This document shows, in pieces, positions 42,375 to 52,981 of a stretch of 64,000 nt of DNA. Every line of letters starts with the position of its first letter. The first letter of the stretch is position 1. The notes under the pieces are model-generated. The model was not told where the DNA came from. It searched no databases and saw only the letters and a list, made by a program, of their open reading frames with translations. Source of the DNA: Agromyces albus (GTDB lineage: Bacteria; Actinomycetota; Actinomycetes; Actinomycetales; Microbacteriaceae). Location: the NCBI RefSeq assembly GCF_030815405.1, contig NZ_JAUSWX010000001.1:2108001-2172000 (forward strand), written 5' to 3'. A program made the translations under genes and the position numbers.

Positions 42375-43277
42375 TCACCTGAAGATCGACACGGCGCCCG
42401 GAACGATCTCGACATCGATCGGAAGCGGCCCGATGCGCTCACCGTCGGCGTACGCGACGATGTCGTCGGCCTCGATCCGCACGTGCTTCGCGGGCACGAA
42501 CTCGACGGCCGGATGATCGGTGTGCCGACCCGCGAAGACCTTCGGGAAGACCGCGATGAGGCCCGCCCGCGAGAGCGGATGCACGATGAACACGTCGAGC
42601 AGCCCATCGGTGAGATCGGCGTGCGGCACGATCTGCATGCCGCCGCCGAACGAGGAGTTGTTCGCGACCGAGACGAGCATGGCGCGCTGCGTGCGCGGCA
42701 CTCCATCGATTGTGAGCGTGTAGGTGCGCGGCCGGAACGTGGCGAGCTCGCGCACGAGGGCGATCGTGTATCGGCTCGCGCCGCGCGGCCGCGACATCCT
42801 ATTCGACCGCTCGTTCACGACCGCGTCGAATCCGGTCGAGACGACGTTCGCGAACCAGGTTCGCAGCTCGCCGTGGCGGATGACTCCCGCGTCGACCGCG
42901 TGTGGCGGGCGAGCGACGGCCGCGACGAGCGCCTCGATGGCCGCGGCCGGGTCGTCGTGCGGCAATCCCAGGCCTCGAGCGAAGTCGTTGCCGGTGCCGG
43001 TCGCGACCATGCCGAGGGGCACGCCCGTCTGCGCGACGAGGTTCACGCCGAGCGACACGATGCCGTCGCCGCCGACGACGATGAGCCCGTCGGTGCCCTG
43101 CGCGAAGGCCGACTCGGTCTCACGACGCAACAGCTCGAAGTTGGCCTCACGCAGCATCGCGACCTCGAATCCCTCGCGAGTCAGGCGCTCGACGACCGCA
43201 GGCCCGACCGCACGATTGCGACCGAACGAGGCGGCCGGATTGACGGCCACGAGCAGGCGCTGCGGGGGTGGGGTCAT
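42375..43277 (-). CDS. Diacylglycerol kinase family protein (DgkB/YegS-like lipid kinase)
   Basis: A 300-residue soluble or peripheral kinase. The nucleotide site is LLVAVNPAASFG near the start and IVVGGDGIVSLGVN, MVATGTGNDFARGLGLP in the catalytic domain; NNSSFGGGMQIVPHADLTDGLLDVFIV and YADGERIG complete the YegS/DgkB pattern. It phosphorylates diacylglycerol or a similar lipid, recycling it to phosphatidate. The ATG at 43277 opens directly on the conserved domain. The gene is divergent from the metallo-hydrolase gene. Confidence 0.9.
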   Translation of the reverse strand: MTPPPQRLLVAVNPAASFGRNRAVGPAVVERLTREGFEVAMLREANFELLRRETESAFAQGTDGLIVVGGDGIVSLGVNLVAQTGVPLGMVATGTGNDFARGLGLPHDDPAAAIEALVAAVARPPHAVDAGVIRHGELRTWFANVVSTGFDAVVNERSNRMSRPRGASRYTIALVRELATFRPRTYTLTIDGVPRTQRAMLVSVANNSSFGGGMQIVPHADLTDGLLDVFIVHPLSRAGLIAVFPKVFAGRHTDHPAVEFVPAKHVRIEADDIVAYADGERIGPLPIDVEIVPGAVSIFR

Positions 43278-43338
43278 GCTGCGATTCTGGCAGCCCACCG
43301 GGTTGCGCACCGAGCGGGACTCGGTGTTGTCTCGAAGC

Positions 43339-43977
43339 ATGCGCCTCACCAAGCTCGAACACGCCGCGCTCGTCGTGGAGGACTCCGGAGACAAGCTGTA
43401 CATCGACCCGGGGTCGTACACGACGCCGATCACGGAGTCGAGCGGCGCGGTCGCCGTCGTGATCACGCACGAGCACCCCGACCACTGGACGCCGGAGCAG
43501 CTCAGCCGCATCGTCGAGGCGAACCCGGGGGTGCGCATCTTCGGCCCCGCAGGCGTCGCCGCGGCGGCAGCGGCGTTCCCGGTCGAGACGGTCGCGGCCG
43601 GCGACGAGGTCGAGGTCGGCCCGTTCCGCTTGCGATTCTTCGGCGGTCGCCACGCCGTCATCCACCCATCGGTGCCCATCATCGACAATGTCGGCGTACT
43701 CGTGAACGACTCCCTCTACTTCGCGGGCGACTCGTTCACCGTGCCCGACGGAGTCGAGGTCGACGTGTTGGCGGTGCACGCCAACGCGCCGTGGATGAAG
43801 ATCAGCGAGGCGATGGATTACGTCGTCGCGATCGCTCCCAAGCGCGCGTTCCCGACGCACGAGATGCTGCTCTCGCGCGTCGGCAAGTCGACGGCGAACG
43901 TGCGCCTGAAGTGGGCGACCGAGCAGGGCGGCGGCGAGTACCTGCCGCTCGAGCCCGGCGACACGATCGACTTCTGA
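43339..43977 (+). CDS. MBL-fold metallo-hydrolase (UlaG/YycJ-like)
   Basis: A 212-residue metallo-beta-lactamase-fold hydrolase. It begins MRLTKLEHAALVVEDSG and holds the metal motif VVITHEHPDHWT (H-x-H-x-D-H), with further ligands likely in LYFAGDSFTVPD and the C-terminal AFPTHEMLLS. The short length and lack of a beta-CASP domain suggest a small-molecule or sugar-lactone hydrolase rather than an RNase. The ATG at 43339 has no strong Shine-Dalgarno. No operon partner is visible, and the substrate is unknown. Confidence 0.85.
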   Translation: MRLTKLEHAALVVEDSGDKLYIDPGSYTTPITESSGAVAVVITHEHPDHWTPEQLSRIVEANPGVRIFGPAGVAAAAAAFPVETVAAGDEVEVGPFRLRFFGGRHAVIHPSVPIIDNVGVLVNDSLYFAGDSFTVPDGVEVDVLAVHANAPWMKISEAMDYVVAIAPKRAFPTHEMLLSRVGKSTANVRLKWATEQGGGEYLPLEPGDTIDF

Positions 43978-43982
43978 GCGCT

Positions 43983-44009
43983 CGCCGGCTCCTGACGTCA
44001 GGCCCGGCG
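43983..44009. terminator. Bidirectional terminator between convergent MBL hydrolase and penicillin-binding genes
   Basis: CGCCGG (43983-43988) pairs with CCGGCG (44004-44009), enclosing the perfect palindrome CCTGACGTCAGG (43991-44002). It fills the 40-base gap between two converging stop codons. There is no strong T-run, so efficiency is uncertain. Confidence 0.55.
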
Positions 44010-44017
44010 GTCACCGA

Positions 44018-46384
44018 TCAGTCGGGGCCGCGACCGCCGTTGCCGTTCCCGTTGCCGTTGCCGGGACCGTCGTTCGCGCCGCCGTCACCACCGCCTCCAT
44101 CGGGGGCCTCCCCCGCCTGCTCCTGCTCGCCACGGTCTGCAGGTGCAGATCCGGGTGGCGGCCCGACGGGCGCCGGCCCGATCTCGGTGAACCCGTCGCC
44201 GCCGTACTTCGCGGCAGCCACCGACATCACCGCCGGCCACATCCGGTGCCTGGCCGTGGCCGCCTGTCCGCTGTCGAAGAAGATTCCCCGCTGGTTCGCT
44301 TCGCCGTTCACGCTCACGACGGCGGCGACGGTCGCGACCTTGGAGCTCGCCCCGACCATCCACGTGTCCTTCGCGCCGTCGGTCGTGCCGGTCTTGCCGA
44401 TGAGCGGCACGCGAGGATTCGTGCCCTGGTTCGACGCCTGCGCTGTCCCGCTTGTCATCACGCGGCCCAACGCGAAGTGCATTGCCGCGGCCACTTCGGG
44501 CGACACCGACTGGGTGCACGTCGACTTCGGGACGGGAATCTCCGCACCGTCGCGGACGATCCGATCGATGGCGATGGGGGTGCACGTGACGCCATTGTTG
44601 GCGATGCCGGCGAAGGCGACGGCCATGCTGAGCGGGGCGACCTCGTTGGTGCCGATCACCGACGCCGGCCCCTGCTGGAGCGGGTCGCCGTCGGCACGGT
44701 GCATCCCGAATGCTTCGGCGGTCTTGCGGATGCCGCAGAGATCCAATTGCTTGGCCATTCCGACGAACCCGGTGTTGATCGAGCCGATCGTCGACTCCAG
44801 TGCCGTGTAGTTGGCCCCCGACTCGTTGGCATCGTTGCGTGGATTCCAGTTGCCGGCGTTCTGCGGCCCGTTGCAGTTGTCTTGGAAGACGCCCCAGTTG
44901 CTCTTCGGCCGTGAATCGACGCGTTGAGCGAGGCTATGCCCTTCATTGAGCCATTGCGCCAGCGTGAACACCTTGTACGACGAGCCCGGCTGGAACCCGC
45001 GGGACCCGCCGTGGGTGAAGTCGGTGTTGTAGTTGATACTCGTGAACTGCGGACCCGACTGCAGCACGGCGGGGTCTTGACTGTAGGACTTGTTCTGCGC
45101 CATGGCGAGCACGCGTCCGGTGCCGACCTGCACGCTCGAGACGACCGCGCCGACGTCCCATCCGGGATATGCCTGCGGCACGTTCTGGCCGATCGTGGTC
45201 TCCGCCGCGTTCTGGAGGTCGAGATCGAGCGTCGTGTACACGTCGTACCCGCCGCGTCGGAAGTTCATGAACCGCGTCGCCTCGTCTTCGCCGAAGATGG
45301 GATCGTTCTGCAGGATGTTCTTCACGTAGTCGCAGAAGTAGGCGCTTCCGGCCGCCGTCTGGCATCCCGTGCTCGGCTCCTGGATGGCGGGCTGCACCGG
45401 AGTGGCGATGGCCTCGTCGTACTCGGCTTGCGTGACCTTCTTCTCGGCCAGCATGGCCCCGAGGATGTAGTCGCGCCGGTCGTGGTTGGCGGCGTAGCCG
45501 TTGGCGGCGCCGTTCGTCTCGCTGTCGGGTTTGTCGAGCTGGAACTTGACGGGGTTGTTCACGATGGCCATCAACGAGGCGGCCTGGGCGAGGGTGACGT
45601 TCGCGGCGCTCGTGCTGAAGTAGTAGTTCGCCGCCGCCTCGACGCCGTAGACGGTTCCACCGAATCCGGCGATGTTCAGGTAGCCGAGGAGGATCTCACT
45701 CTTGCTGTATCGTTTCTCGACGCCGATCGCGAGCCGCATCTCCTTGAGCTTGCGGTCGATGGTGGTCTCGGTGACCTTGTCGTAGCAGCCCGCCTTCTCC
45801 TCCTCGTCGGCGGCGTCCCGCTCGCACTCCTGCACGCGTACATTCTTCACGTACTGCTGGGCGATCGACGAGCCGCCCTGAGTCTCCCGGCCCGCAGCGG
45901 TCGTGACGGCAGCGCGGATGGTGCCCTGCAGGTCGACGCCGCCGTGCTCGTAGAAGCGGGGGTCCTCGCCAGCGACGGCGGCATCCTTCACATACCCGCT
46001 GATGGCGTCCCAGCCCACCTCGACGCGGTTCTGGTCGTAGAACGAGGCGAGGAGCGCGACGCTGCCGTCGGACCTCGTCGCGTAGATGTTGCTCTTCTCC
46101 GAGAGCTCGTCGATCTCGAGGTAGCTCGGCAGATTCTCGAACATGCCGATGGTGCCGGATGTCGCCATGCCGACGGTCGCGAGCGCGGGCGTCATCCCGG
46201 CGACGACGAGCATCGCCGCGCCGGTGCTCGCGACGATGAGCCCGATGAATCCACCGATGACGCCGCCGAACGTTCTGGTCTCGGCGAAGTCGCGGTTGCG
46301 CTTGTTCCGCGTGACCATGCGAGTCACCGAGCGCTTGCTCCGGGTGACCATGCGGGCGACCGAGCGCTTGCTGTGGGTGACCAT
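44018..46384 (-). CDS. Class A penicillin-binding protein (transglycosylase/transpeptidase)
   Basis: A 788-residue bifunctional peptidoglycan synthase. After a short basic cytoplasmic tail and one membrane span (VIGGFIGLIVASTGAAMLVV) comes the GT51 transglycosylase domain (VAGEDPRFYEHGGVDL, GGSSIAQQYVKN). The transpeptidase has SSYK as the S-x-x-K motif, SIN as S-x-N, and KTGTTDGAKDTW. The last 60 residues are Gly/Asn/Asp-rich (GNGNGNGNGG). The start is ambiguous: three in-phase ATGs (46384, 46351, 46318) open an 11-residue repeat; I use the first, which has a G-rich ribosome site. It is convergent with the MBL gene. Confidence 0.92.
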   Translation of the reverse strand: MVTHSKRSVARMVTRSKRSVTRMVTRNKRNRDFAETRTFGGVIGGFIGLIVASTGAAMLVVAGMTPALATVGMATSGTIGMFENLPSYLEIDELSEKSNIYATRSDGSVALLASFYDQNRVEVGWDAISGYVKDAAVAGEDPRFYEHGGVDLQGTIRAAVTTAAGRETQGGSSIAQQYVKNVRVQECERDAADEEEKAGCYDKVTETTIDRKLKEMRLAIGVEKRYSKSEILLGYLNIAGFGGTVYGVEAAANYYFSTSAANVTLAQAASLMAIVNNPVKFQLDKPDSETNGAANGYAANHDRRDYILGAMLAEKKVTQAEYDEAIATPVQPAIQEPSTGCQTAAGSAYFCDYVKNILQNDPIFGEDEATRFMNFRRGGYDVYTTLDLDLQNAAETTIGQNVPQAYPGWDVGAVVSSVQVGTGRVLAMAQNKSYSQDPAVLQSGPQFTSINYNTDFTHGGSRGFQPGSSYKVFTLAQWLNEGHSLAQRVDSRPKSNWGVFQDNCNGPQNAGNWNPRNDANESGANYTALESTIGSINTGFVGMAKQLDLCGIRKTAEAFGMHRADGDPLQQGPASVIGTNEVAPLSMAVAFAGIANNGVTCTPIAIDRIVRDGAEIPVPKSTCTQSVSPEVAAAMHFALGRVMTSGTAQASNQGTNPRVPLIGKTGTTDGAKDTWMVGASSKVATVAAVVSVNGEANQRGIFFDSGQAATARHRMWPAVMSVAAAKYGGDGFTEIGPAPVGPPPGSAPADRGEQEQAGEAPDGGGGDGGANDGPGNGNGNGNGGRGPD
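46319..46384 (-). repeat. Tandem 33-bp repeats at the start of the penicillin-binding protein gene
   Basis: Two complete 33-bp units (46384-46352, 46351-46319) encode MVTHSKRSVAR and MVTRSKRSVTR, and a third, diverged partial unit continues MVTRNKRN. Each unit starts with an ATG in the same frame, so unit loss or gain would change only the length of the basic cytoplasmic tail while keeping a start codon. Confidence 0.8.
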
Positions 46385-46584
46385 CGGTATCACCACCCCC
46401 AAGCCTCTTCGCCCGCGTACGACGATGCGGTCTGGCGCCGCGGGCTCGATGCCCCAGATCGTGTCATCGTCTCTATGCAACTGTAACGCGGGCAGGTTGT
46501 CGAGTGGGTTGCATCCTGGGCCTCGATCGCCGAGACTTGCGCACCGGTGAAGACGTGGCTGTCGGCGGCCCGCGCGCACAAGAA

Positions 46585-46604
46585 AGGCCCGGAATTCCGG
46601 GCCT
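46585..46604 (-). terminator. Intrinsic terminator of tRNA-Gln
   Basis: The perfect palindrome AGGCCCGGAATTCCGGGCCT is followed on the minus strand by TTTCTTGT. It lies 15 bases past the encoded CCA end of tRNA-Gln. It has the standard GC-stem plus U-run form. Confidence 0.85.
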
Positions 46605-46622
46605 CGATCGCTTTCGAACTGG

Positions 46623-46694
46623 CTGGGGTACCTGGACTCGAACCAAGAACAACGGTACCAGAAACCGCCGTGTTGCCAATTACACCATACCCCA
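46623..46694 (-). tRNA. tRNA-Gln (anticodon CTG)
   Basis: A 72-base cloverleaf on the minus strand, with CCA encoded as the next three bases (to 46620). Acceptor UGGGGUA pairs with UACCCCA; the anticodon loop UUCUGGU gives CUG, reading CAG; the T arm holds GGUUCGAGUCC. The position beside gltX fits the actinobacterial pattern in which GltX also charges tRNA-Gln for later amidation. Confidence 0.96.
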
Positions 46695-46726
46695 ATGGCG
46701 GGAACCGAAGCTCGCGCCGACATGCA

Positions 46727-46756
46727 ACTCTAGCCTACCGATCGCACCCGGTCCAA
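46727..46756 (-). promoter_or_regulatory. Promoter of tRNA-Gln
   Basis: Minus-strand TTGGAC (46756-46751), 18 bases, TAGAGT (46732-46727), about 30 bases before the tRNA 5' end. The stretch 46385-46850, without protein genes, holds tRNA-Gln, its terminator, this promoter and a 21-bp tandem repeat; I see nothing else in it. Confidence 0.55.
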
Positions 46757-46774
46757 ACTGAGCGCGCGTCGCAG

Positions 46775-46816
46775 CGCGCGACGTCGAACGGGCCCCGCGC
46801 GACGTCGAACGGGCCC
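46775..46816. repeat. Perfect 21-bp tandem duplication downstream of gltX
   Basis: Positions 46775-46795 and 46796-46816 are identical 21-base units, each containing GACGTCGAACGGGCCC. It lies between the gltX stop and the tRNA-Gln promoter, outside any gene I can support. Each unit contains an AatII-like GACGTC palindrome and a GGGCCC. No function is evident; it looks like a replication-slippage duplication. Confidence 0.85.
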
Positions 46817-46850
46817 GCCGGGGCATCCGTCGCCCACCCGAGCCCTTCGC

Positions 46851-49367
<2,517 letters not shown>

Positions 49368-49449
49368 GCGTGAATCATAACGCGATGGCATGCATTCGAT
49401 CACTCACCTGTTCTTGTCGAATGGATGGCGAGCCGCCGAGACTGGTTGC

Positions 49450-50481
49450 ATGCACCCCGCTCGCGACCACTTCGCCCCCGGCCGCGGCTACCTCGCGGCC
49501 TGCACGCTCGGACTTCCCGCCGACGTCACGCGTGACGCCGTGCGGCGCGACCTCGAACGGTGGTCGACCGGCGCCGCGACAGCCGCCGACTACTCCGCGG
49601 TGCTCGAACGCGCCCGCGGGCATGCCGCGACGCTCCTCGGCACGACGCCCGATCGCATCGCCACGGGCTCGCAGGTCTCGGTGTTCGCGGGGCTCGCCGC
49701 GGCATCCGCCCCGAGCGGAGGCGAGGTGCTGTGCGTCGACGGCGACTTCTCGTCGATCGTCGCCCCGTTCCTCGCGCGCGGCGACCTCCGCGTGCGGCAC
49801 GTCCCAGTGGGCGAGCTCGCCGATGCCGTCACGGCACAGACCTGGCTCGTGTCGTTCTCGCTCGTGCAATCGGCCACCGGGGAGGTCACCGACGCAGCAT
49901 CCGTCGTCGCCGCCGCCCGATCGGCCGGGGCGCTCACCCTCGTCGACACGACGCAGGCCACGGGGTGGATGGCCACGACCGGCCTCGGCGCCGACCTCAT
50001 CGTCTGCCACTCGTACAAGTGGCTGTCCGCGCCGCGCGGCGCGGCGTTCGCGGCCGTCTCCGATCGCGTGCTCGCCGAGTTCAGGCCGCACGTCGCCGGC
50101 TGGTATTCGGGCGACGACCCGTGGGCCTCGTGCTACGGACCCGAGCTGTACCTCGCTGCCGGCGCACGCCGATTCGACGTCTCCCCCGCGTGGCACGCCT
50201 GGGCGGGCGCCGAGGCGGCCCTCGGGTTCACCGCGTCGCTCGACCTCGAGGAGGTGCAGCGGCACGATGTCAGGCTGGCGAACGCGTTCCGCGAGCGGAT
50301 CGGGCTCGCGGCATCCGACAGCGCCATCGTCACGTGGCCCGACGAGCACGGCACCGAGCTCGCCGCGCTCGGCGCCGCCGGCATCACGGCATCGGGCCGG
50401 GCCGGCCGTGCTCGAGTCGCCTTCCACCTGTGGAACGACGACGAGGACGTCGAACTGGCCAGTCGCGCGCTCAGGCGCTGA
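49450..50481 (+). CDS. PLP-dependent aminotransferase class V-fold enzyme
   Basis: A 343-residue fold-type I PLP enzyme, close to the kynureninase/cysteine-desulfurase group. The PLP lysine is in VCHSYKWLSAPRGAAF, the cofactor aspartate region is LTLVDTTQATGWM, and the N-terminal substrate-side segment is YLAACTLGLPADVTRDAV. Total length is short for kynureninase (about 400), so the reaction cannot be named. The ATG at 49450 opens on the conserved protein. Control by the divergent LysR protein is likely. Confidence 0.85.
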   Translation: MHPARDHFAPGRGYLAACTLGLPADVTRDAVRRDLERWSTGAATAADYSAVLERARGHAATLLGTTPDRIATGSQVSVFAGLAAASAPSGGEVLCVDGDFSSIVAPFLARGDLRVRHVPVGELADAVTAQTWLVSFSLVQSATGEVTDAASVVAAARSAGALTLVDTTQATGWMATTGLGADLIVCHSYKWLSAPRGAAFAAVSDRVLAEFRPHVAGWYSGDDPWASCYGPELYLAAGARRFDVSPAWHAWAGAEAALGFTASLDLEEVQRHDVRLANAFRERIGLAASDSAIVTWPDEHGTELAALGAAGITASGRAGRARVAFHLWNDDEDVELASRALRR

Positions 50482-50489
50482 AGCGCAGT

Positions 50490-50510
50490 AGCGCGAGCCT
50501 TCGGCGCGCT
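50490..50510. terminator. Hairpin between the convergent aminotransferase and sugar-kinase genes
   Basis: AGCGC (50490-50494) and GCC (50497-50499) pair with GGC (50503-50505) and GCGCT (50506-50510) around a TTC loop with a two-base bulge. It fills most of the 28-base gap between two converging genes, so it may end both. No T-run. Confidence 0.4.
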
Positions 50511-51451
50511 CAGCGGGCCGCGACGCTGATCATCGACTCGAGCGGATGCCCCGCCCGCACGTCGAGCAGCCGGGCGACCCCGTCGATCGGGGCCCCGAGC
50601 GGGGCTGCGAGCCCCTCACCCCGACCGCGTTCCGCGAGCGCCGCGACGAGCGCGCCCCGCACGTACGCCGATCCCCGGACGATGCCGCCGACCGCGCTCA
50701 CCCGAATCGCCTCCCCGTTGGCGTGGCCCGCGCGCTCGAGGGCTGCCGCGGCGGAATGCGCGAGCTCACGCCCTGCCGCCGTCACGATGTGGGCCGCAGC
50801 GGGGTCGCCCGACTCGGCGGACTCGACGACCGCTCTCGCGAACGAGGCGATGCGCGACACGCGGCGATCGTCGCCCTGCAACCGCATGTACAGGTCGTCG
50901 AGCGGCCCGAACGCCTCCACGGCGAGCGCGGCGAGCACCGTCGACGCTCCCCTGCCGTCGTAGCTGCGGAGCACGGCGTCGAGCCCGGCTCGACCGATCC
51001 AGTACCCACTGCCGGCGTCGCCGAGCAGCGAGCCCCACCCGTCGACCTTGGCCGCGCCGCGCGCCGTGACCGCGAGCGTGACGACGCCGGTTCCGATGGC
51101 GAGCACGACGCCGGGCTCGTCGCCGTTGGCGGCGAGGTAGCCGCTCACCGAGTCGTGAGCGATGGCGACGCGCTGCACGCCAAGGGCGGCGACCGACTCC
51201 AGCAGCGGGATCGGCTGGGCGGCGGCGGGCGTCAGGCCGGACAGGCCGACCGCGAGCTCCGCTATCTCGAGTGAGTGCTCCCGCGCGAAGGCGTGGGCGA
51301 CCTCGGAGATCTGCTCGAGCACAGGCCGATCGGTGAGCACGCCGGGCGTCTCCACCTCGACATGCCGCGCGTCGTGCGCGAATCGCAGCCGCATGCCGCT
51401 CTGCCCGCCATCGATGGACAGGCGCGAGCCTGTACTCGTTCCGGTCTTCAC
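50510..51451 (-). CDS. BadF/BadG-type ATPase, probable amino-sugar or sugar kinase
   Basis: A 313-residue member of the ASKHA fold. The phosphate-1 loop is RLSIDGGQSGMRLRF, phosphate-2 is VLAIGTGVVTLAV, and GWGSLLGDAGSGYWIGRAGLDAVL is the family signature seen in N-acetylglucosamine kinase-like proteins. The GTG start at 51451 overlaps the stop of the ROK regulator by four bases (GTGA), so the pair is co-translated. With a beta-mannosidase operon diverging from the regulator, a kinase for the released sugar (mannose or an amino sugar) is a fair guess. Confidence 0.85.
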   Translation of the reverse strand: MKTGTSTGSRLSIDGGQSGMRLRFAHDARHVEVETPGVLTDRPVLEQISEVAHAFAREHSLEIAELAVGLSGLTPAAAQPIPLLESVAALGVQRVAIAHDSVSGYLAANGDEPGVVLAIGTGVVTLAVTARGAAKVDGWGSLLGDAGSGYWIGRAGLDAVLRSYDGRGASTVLAALAVEAFGPLDDLYMRLQGDDRRVSRIASFARAVVESAESGDPAAAHIVTAAGRELAHSAAAALERAGHANGEAIRVSAVGGIVRGSAYVRGALVAALAERGRGEGLAAPLGAPIDGVARLLDVRAGHPLESMISVAAR

Positions 51452-52662
51452 GCGAGCGTCACCGATTGCAGTGAACGCGGCGAGAGCTGCTCCTGCAGCA
51501 CCATCGTGGCCGCACCGAGCGCCGCGGCATCCGTTCCGTTGACCGACATGCGCACCGTCACCTGCTGCAGGTGACGCGAGAGCGCACGCTCGCCCACGAT
51601 GCGCTTGATCGTGCGCACGTAGATGGCCCCGACCTTCTCGAAGGCGCTGCCCGCGAGCACGAGGTGGTCGAGATCGATGATGTTGACGAGCGACACGATC
51701 GCCTCCGCGAGGTATTCGGCGGAGTCCTCGATGAGGGAGAGGGCGAGCGGATGCCCCGTGATCGCCGCTTCGGCGACCGCCGCGAAGTCGGCCGCCGCGA
51801 CGCCCGTGAACTCGAGGTCGATGCCGCCCGACGCCGCTGCTTCTCGGGCACGGGCGATGACGGCATGCGGGCCAGCGTAGAGCTCGACGCATCCTCGATT
51901 GCCGCAGGGGCACTCGGGGCCGCGGGCGTCGACGCTCACGTGCCCGAGCTCGCCGACGTTCGACCTCGAGCCGCGGTACACGGTGCCGTCGAACACGATG
52001 CCCGCGCCGATTCCGGTGCCCATGTAGACGGACGCGTACGTCGAGCCGACCTCGGTCGCCCCGAGCCAGAACTCGCCGAGCGCTGCGGCCGTGGCGTCGT
52101 TGTCGAGCACGCACGAGAAGCCGGTGAGCCGCGAGAGCTCCGCGGTGAGCGGGAACTCGCTCCACGCCGCGAGTGAGGGAGCGCCGACGATGACGCCCGC
52201 CTCGCGGTCGATCGGCCCCGGCGCGGCGATGCCCAGGCCGACGACGGCCGCACGGTCGATGTCGAGGCCGTCGAGCAGGTGCGCGAGGTCGTCGGCCATG
52301 CGGCGCACGTAGTCGGCGGGGCCGAGCGCTCCCGGCCCGTCGATGCCCAGCCTGCCGATGATCGTGCCCGCGAGGTCGGCGACGACGAAGGTCGAGGAGT
52401 CGGCGCCGAGGTCGACGCCCACACCGAAGCGCGAGGCCGGGTTGATCTCGAGGCGCATGCGCGGCTTGCCACCCGAGGATTCGCCGCGACCCGTCTCGGA
52501 GACGACGCCGTCGGCGAGCAGTTCACGCACGAGGTTGGAGATCGTCGCTTGCGTGAGTCCGGTGATCTCGGCGAGTTCGACGCGACTGATCGGCCCCTGG
52601 GACCTGATCAGATCGAGGGCGCGCCCCTTCGACGAACCACGCCGCCGCATCGTCTCTGCCAC
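51448..52662 (-). CDS. ROK-family transcriptional regulator of the beta-mannoside locus
   Basis: A 404-residue protein with winged HTH (PISRVELAEITGLTQATISNLVREL, residues 23-47) and ROK domain: DLGADSSTFVVADLAG, GIAAPGPIDREAG, YMGTGIGAGIVFDG, and the zinc cluster PECPCGNRGCVELYAG. The start is a GTG at 52662. A TAGTAT -10 (52674-52669) stands exactly six bases before it, so the mRNA may be leaderless; an ATG at 52650 is the alternative. It is divergent from the transporter operon, and two near-identical inverted repeats flank the intergenic region, one at each promoter. It probably represses both directions until sugar binds. Confidence 0.9.
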   Translation of the reverse strand: MAETMRRRGSSKGRALDLIRSQGPISRVELAEITGLTQATISNLVRELLADGVVSETGRGESSGGKPRMRLEINPASRFGVGVDLGADSSTFVVADLAGTIIGRLGIDGPGALGPADYVRRMADDLAHLLDGLDIDRAAVVGLGIAAPGPIDREAGVIVGAPSLAAWSEFPLTAELSRLTGFSCVLDNDATAAALGEFWLGATEVGSTYASVYMGTGIGAGIVFDGTVYRGSRSNVGELGHVSVDARGPECPCGNRGCVELYAGPHAVIARAREAAASGGIDLEFTGVAAADFAAVAEAAITGHPLALSLIEDSAEYLAEAIVSLVNIIDLDHLVLAGSAFEKVGAIYVRTIKRIVGERALSRHLQQVTVRMSVNGTDAAALGAATMVLQEQLSPRSLQSVTLA

Positions 52663-52668
52663 ACCGGA

Positions 52669-52674
52669 ATACTA
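52669..52674 (-). promoter_or_regulatory. Leaderless -10 element of the ROK gene
   Basis: Minus-strand TAGTAT followed by TCCGGT and then the GTG start. The spacing puts the transcription start at or next to the start codon, and there is no Shine-Dalgarno. Leaderless mRNAs are common in actinobacteria. The -35 is poor and lies inside the operator 52684-52708. The 319-base intergenic region 52663-52981 also holds the second operator and the transporter promoter. Confidence 0.5.
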
Positions 52675-52683
52675 ACTTAGATT

Positions 52684-52708
52684 GCTTTATTTAGCCACCG
52701 AAGAAAGC
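52684..52708. promoter_or_regulatory. Probable ROK operator 1
   Basis: GCTTT (52684-52688) and AAAGC (52704-52708) form the outer inverted repeat around TTAGCCACCGAAG. Over 18 bases it matches operator 2 as TTTAGYCRCCKAAGAAAG (15 of 18 identical). It covers the expected -35 of the ROK gene, fitting autoregulation. Confidence 0.6.
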
Positions 52709-52855
52709 AGGGTGGCGACCGCGCTATCGGTTCAAGTGTGGAGCACCGCGTGCGAGAACACCACCCCGCCAAGCGGCGAGTCCGCGTGGAGCGGAGATCG
52801 TCGCGAGCCGACCGGATGGCCCGCCCCAAGATTGTCGGCACTCTGGGCAACTTAC

Positions 52856-52884
52856 TTGACACACATACTTTAGTCGCCTAAGAA
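52856..52884 (+). promoter_or_regulatory. Promoter of the beta-mannoside transporter operon
   Basis: A perfect TTGACA (52856-52861) stands 17 bases before TAAGAA (52879-52884). The weak -10 overlaps operator 2, so a bound repressor would block polymerase. The leader to the binding-protein ATG is about 90 bases. Confidence 0.6.
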
Positions 52885-52888
52885 AGTA
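52866..52888. promoter_or_regulatory. Probable ROK operator 2
   Basis: TACTTT (52866-52871) and AAAGTA (52883-52888) are perfect outer arms; inside them TTAG (52870-52873) and CTAA (52878-52881) are perfect inner arms around TCGC. It lies on the -10 of the transporter operon. It is the better of the two motif copies. Confidence 0.7.
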
Positions 52889-52981
52889 CCCAGCGGTTTG
52901 CCGAACCCGCGCACCAAGCGCCTCGCACTCACGGCCGCGCACGTCACAGCACCGTGACACCCTTCGATGAAAGGTTCAACG

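Noticed and set aside
46585..46604. Restriction- or IS-related palindrome
   Set aside because: The U-run that follows and the position after tRNA-Gln make it an ordinary intrinsic terminator; no transposase is near.
52663..52981. Possible small gene in the intergenic region between ROK and binding-protein genes
   Set aside because: Short frames of 60-80 codons exist on both strands but lack ribosome sites and overlap the promoter and operators.
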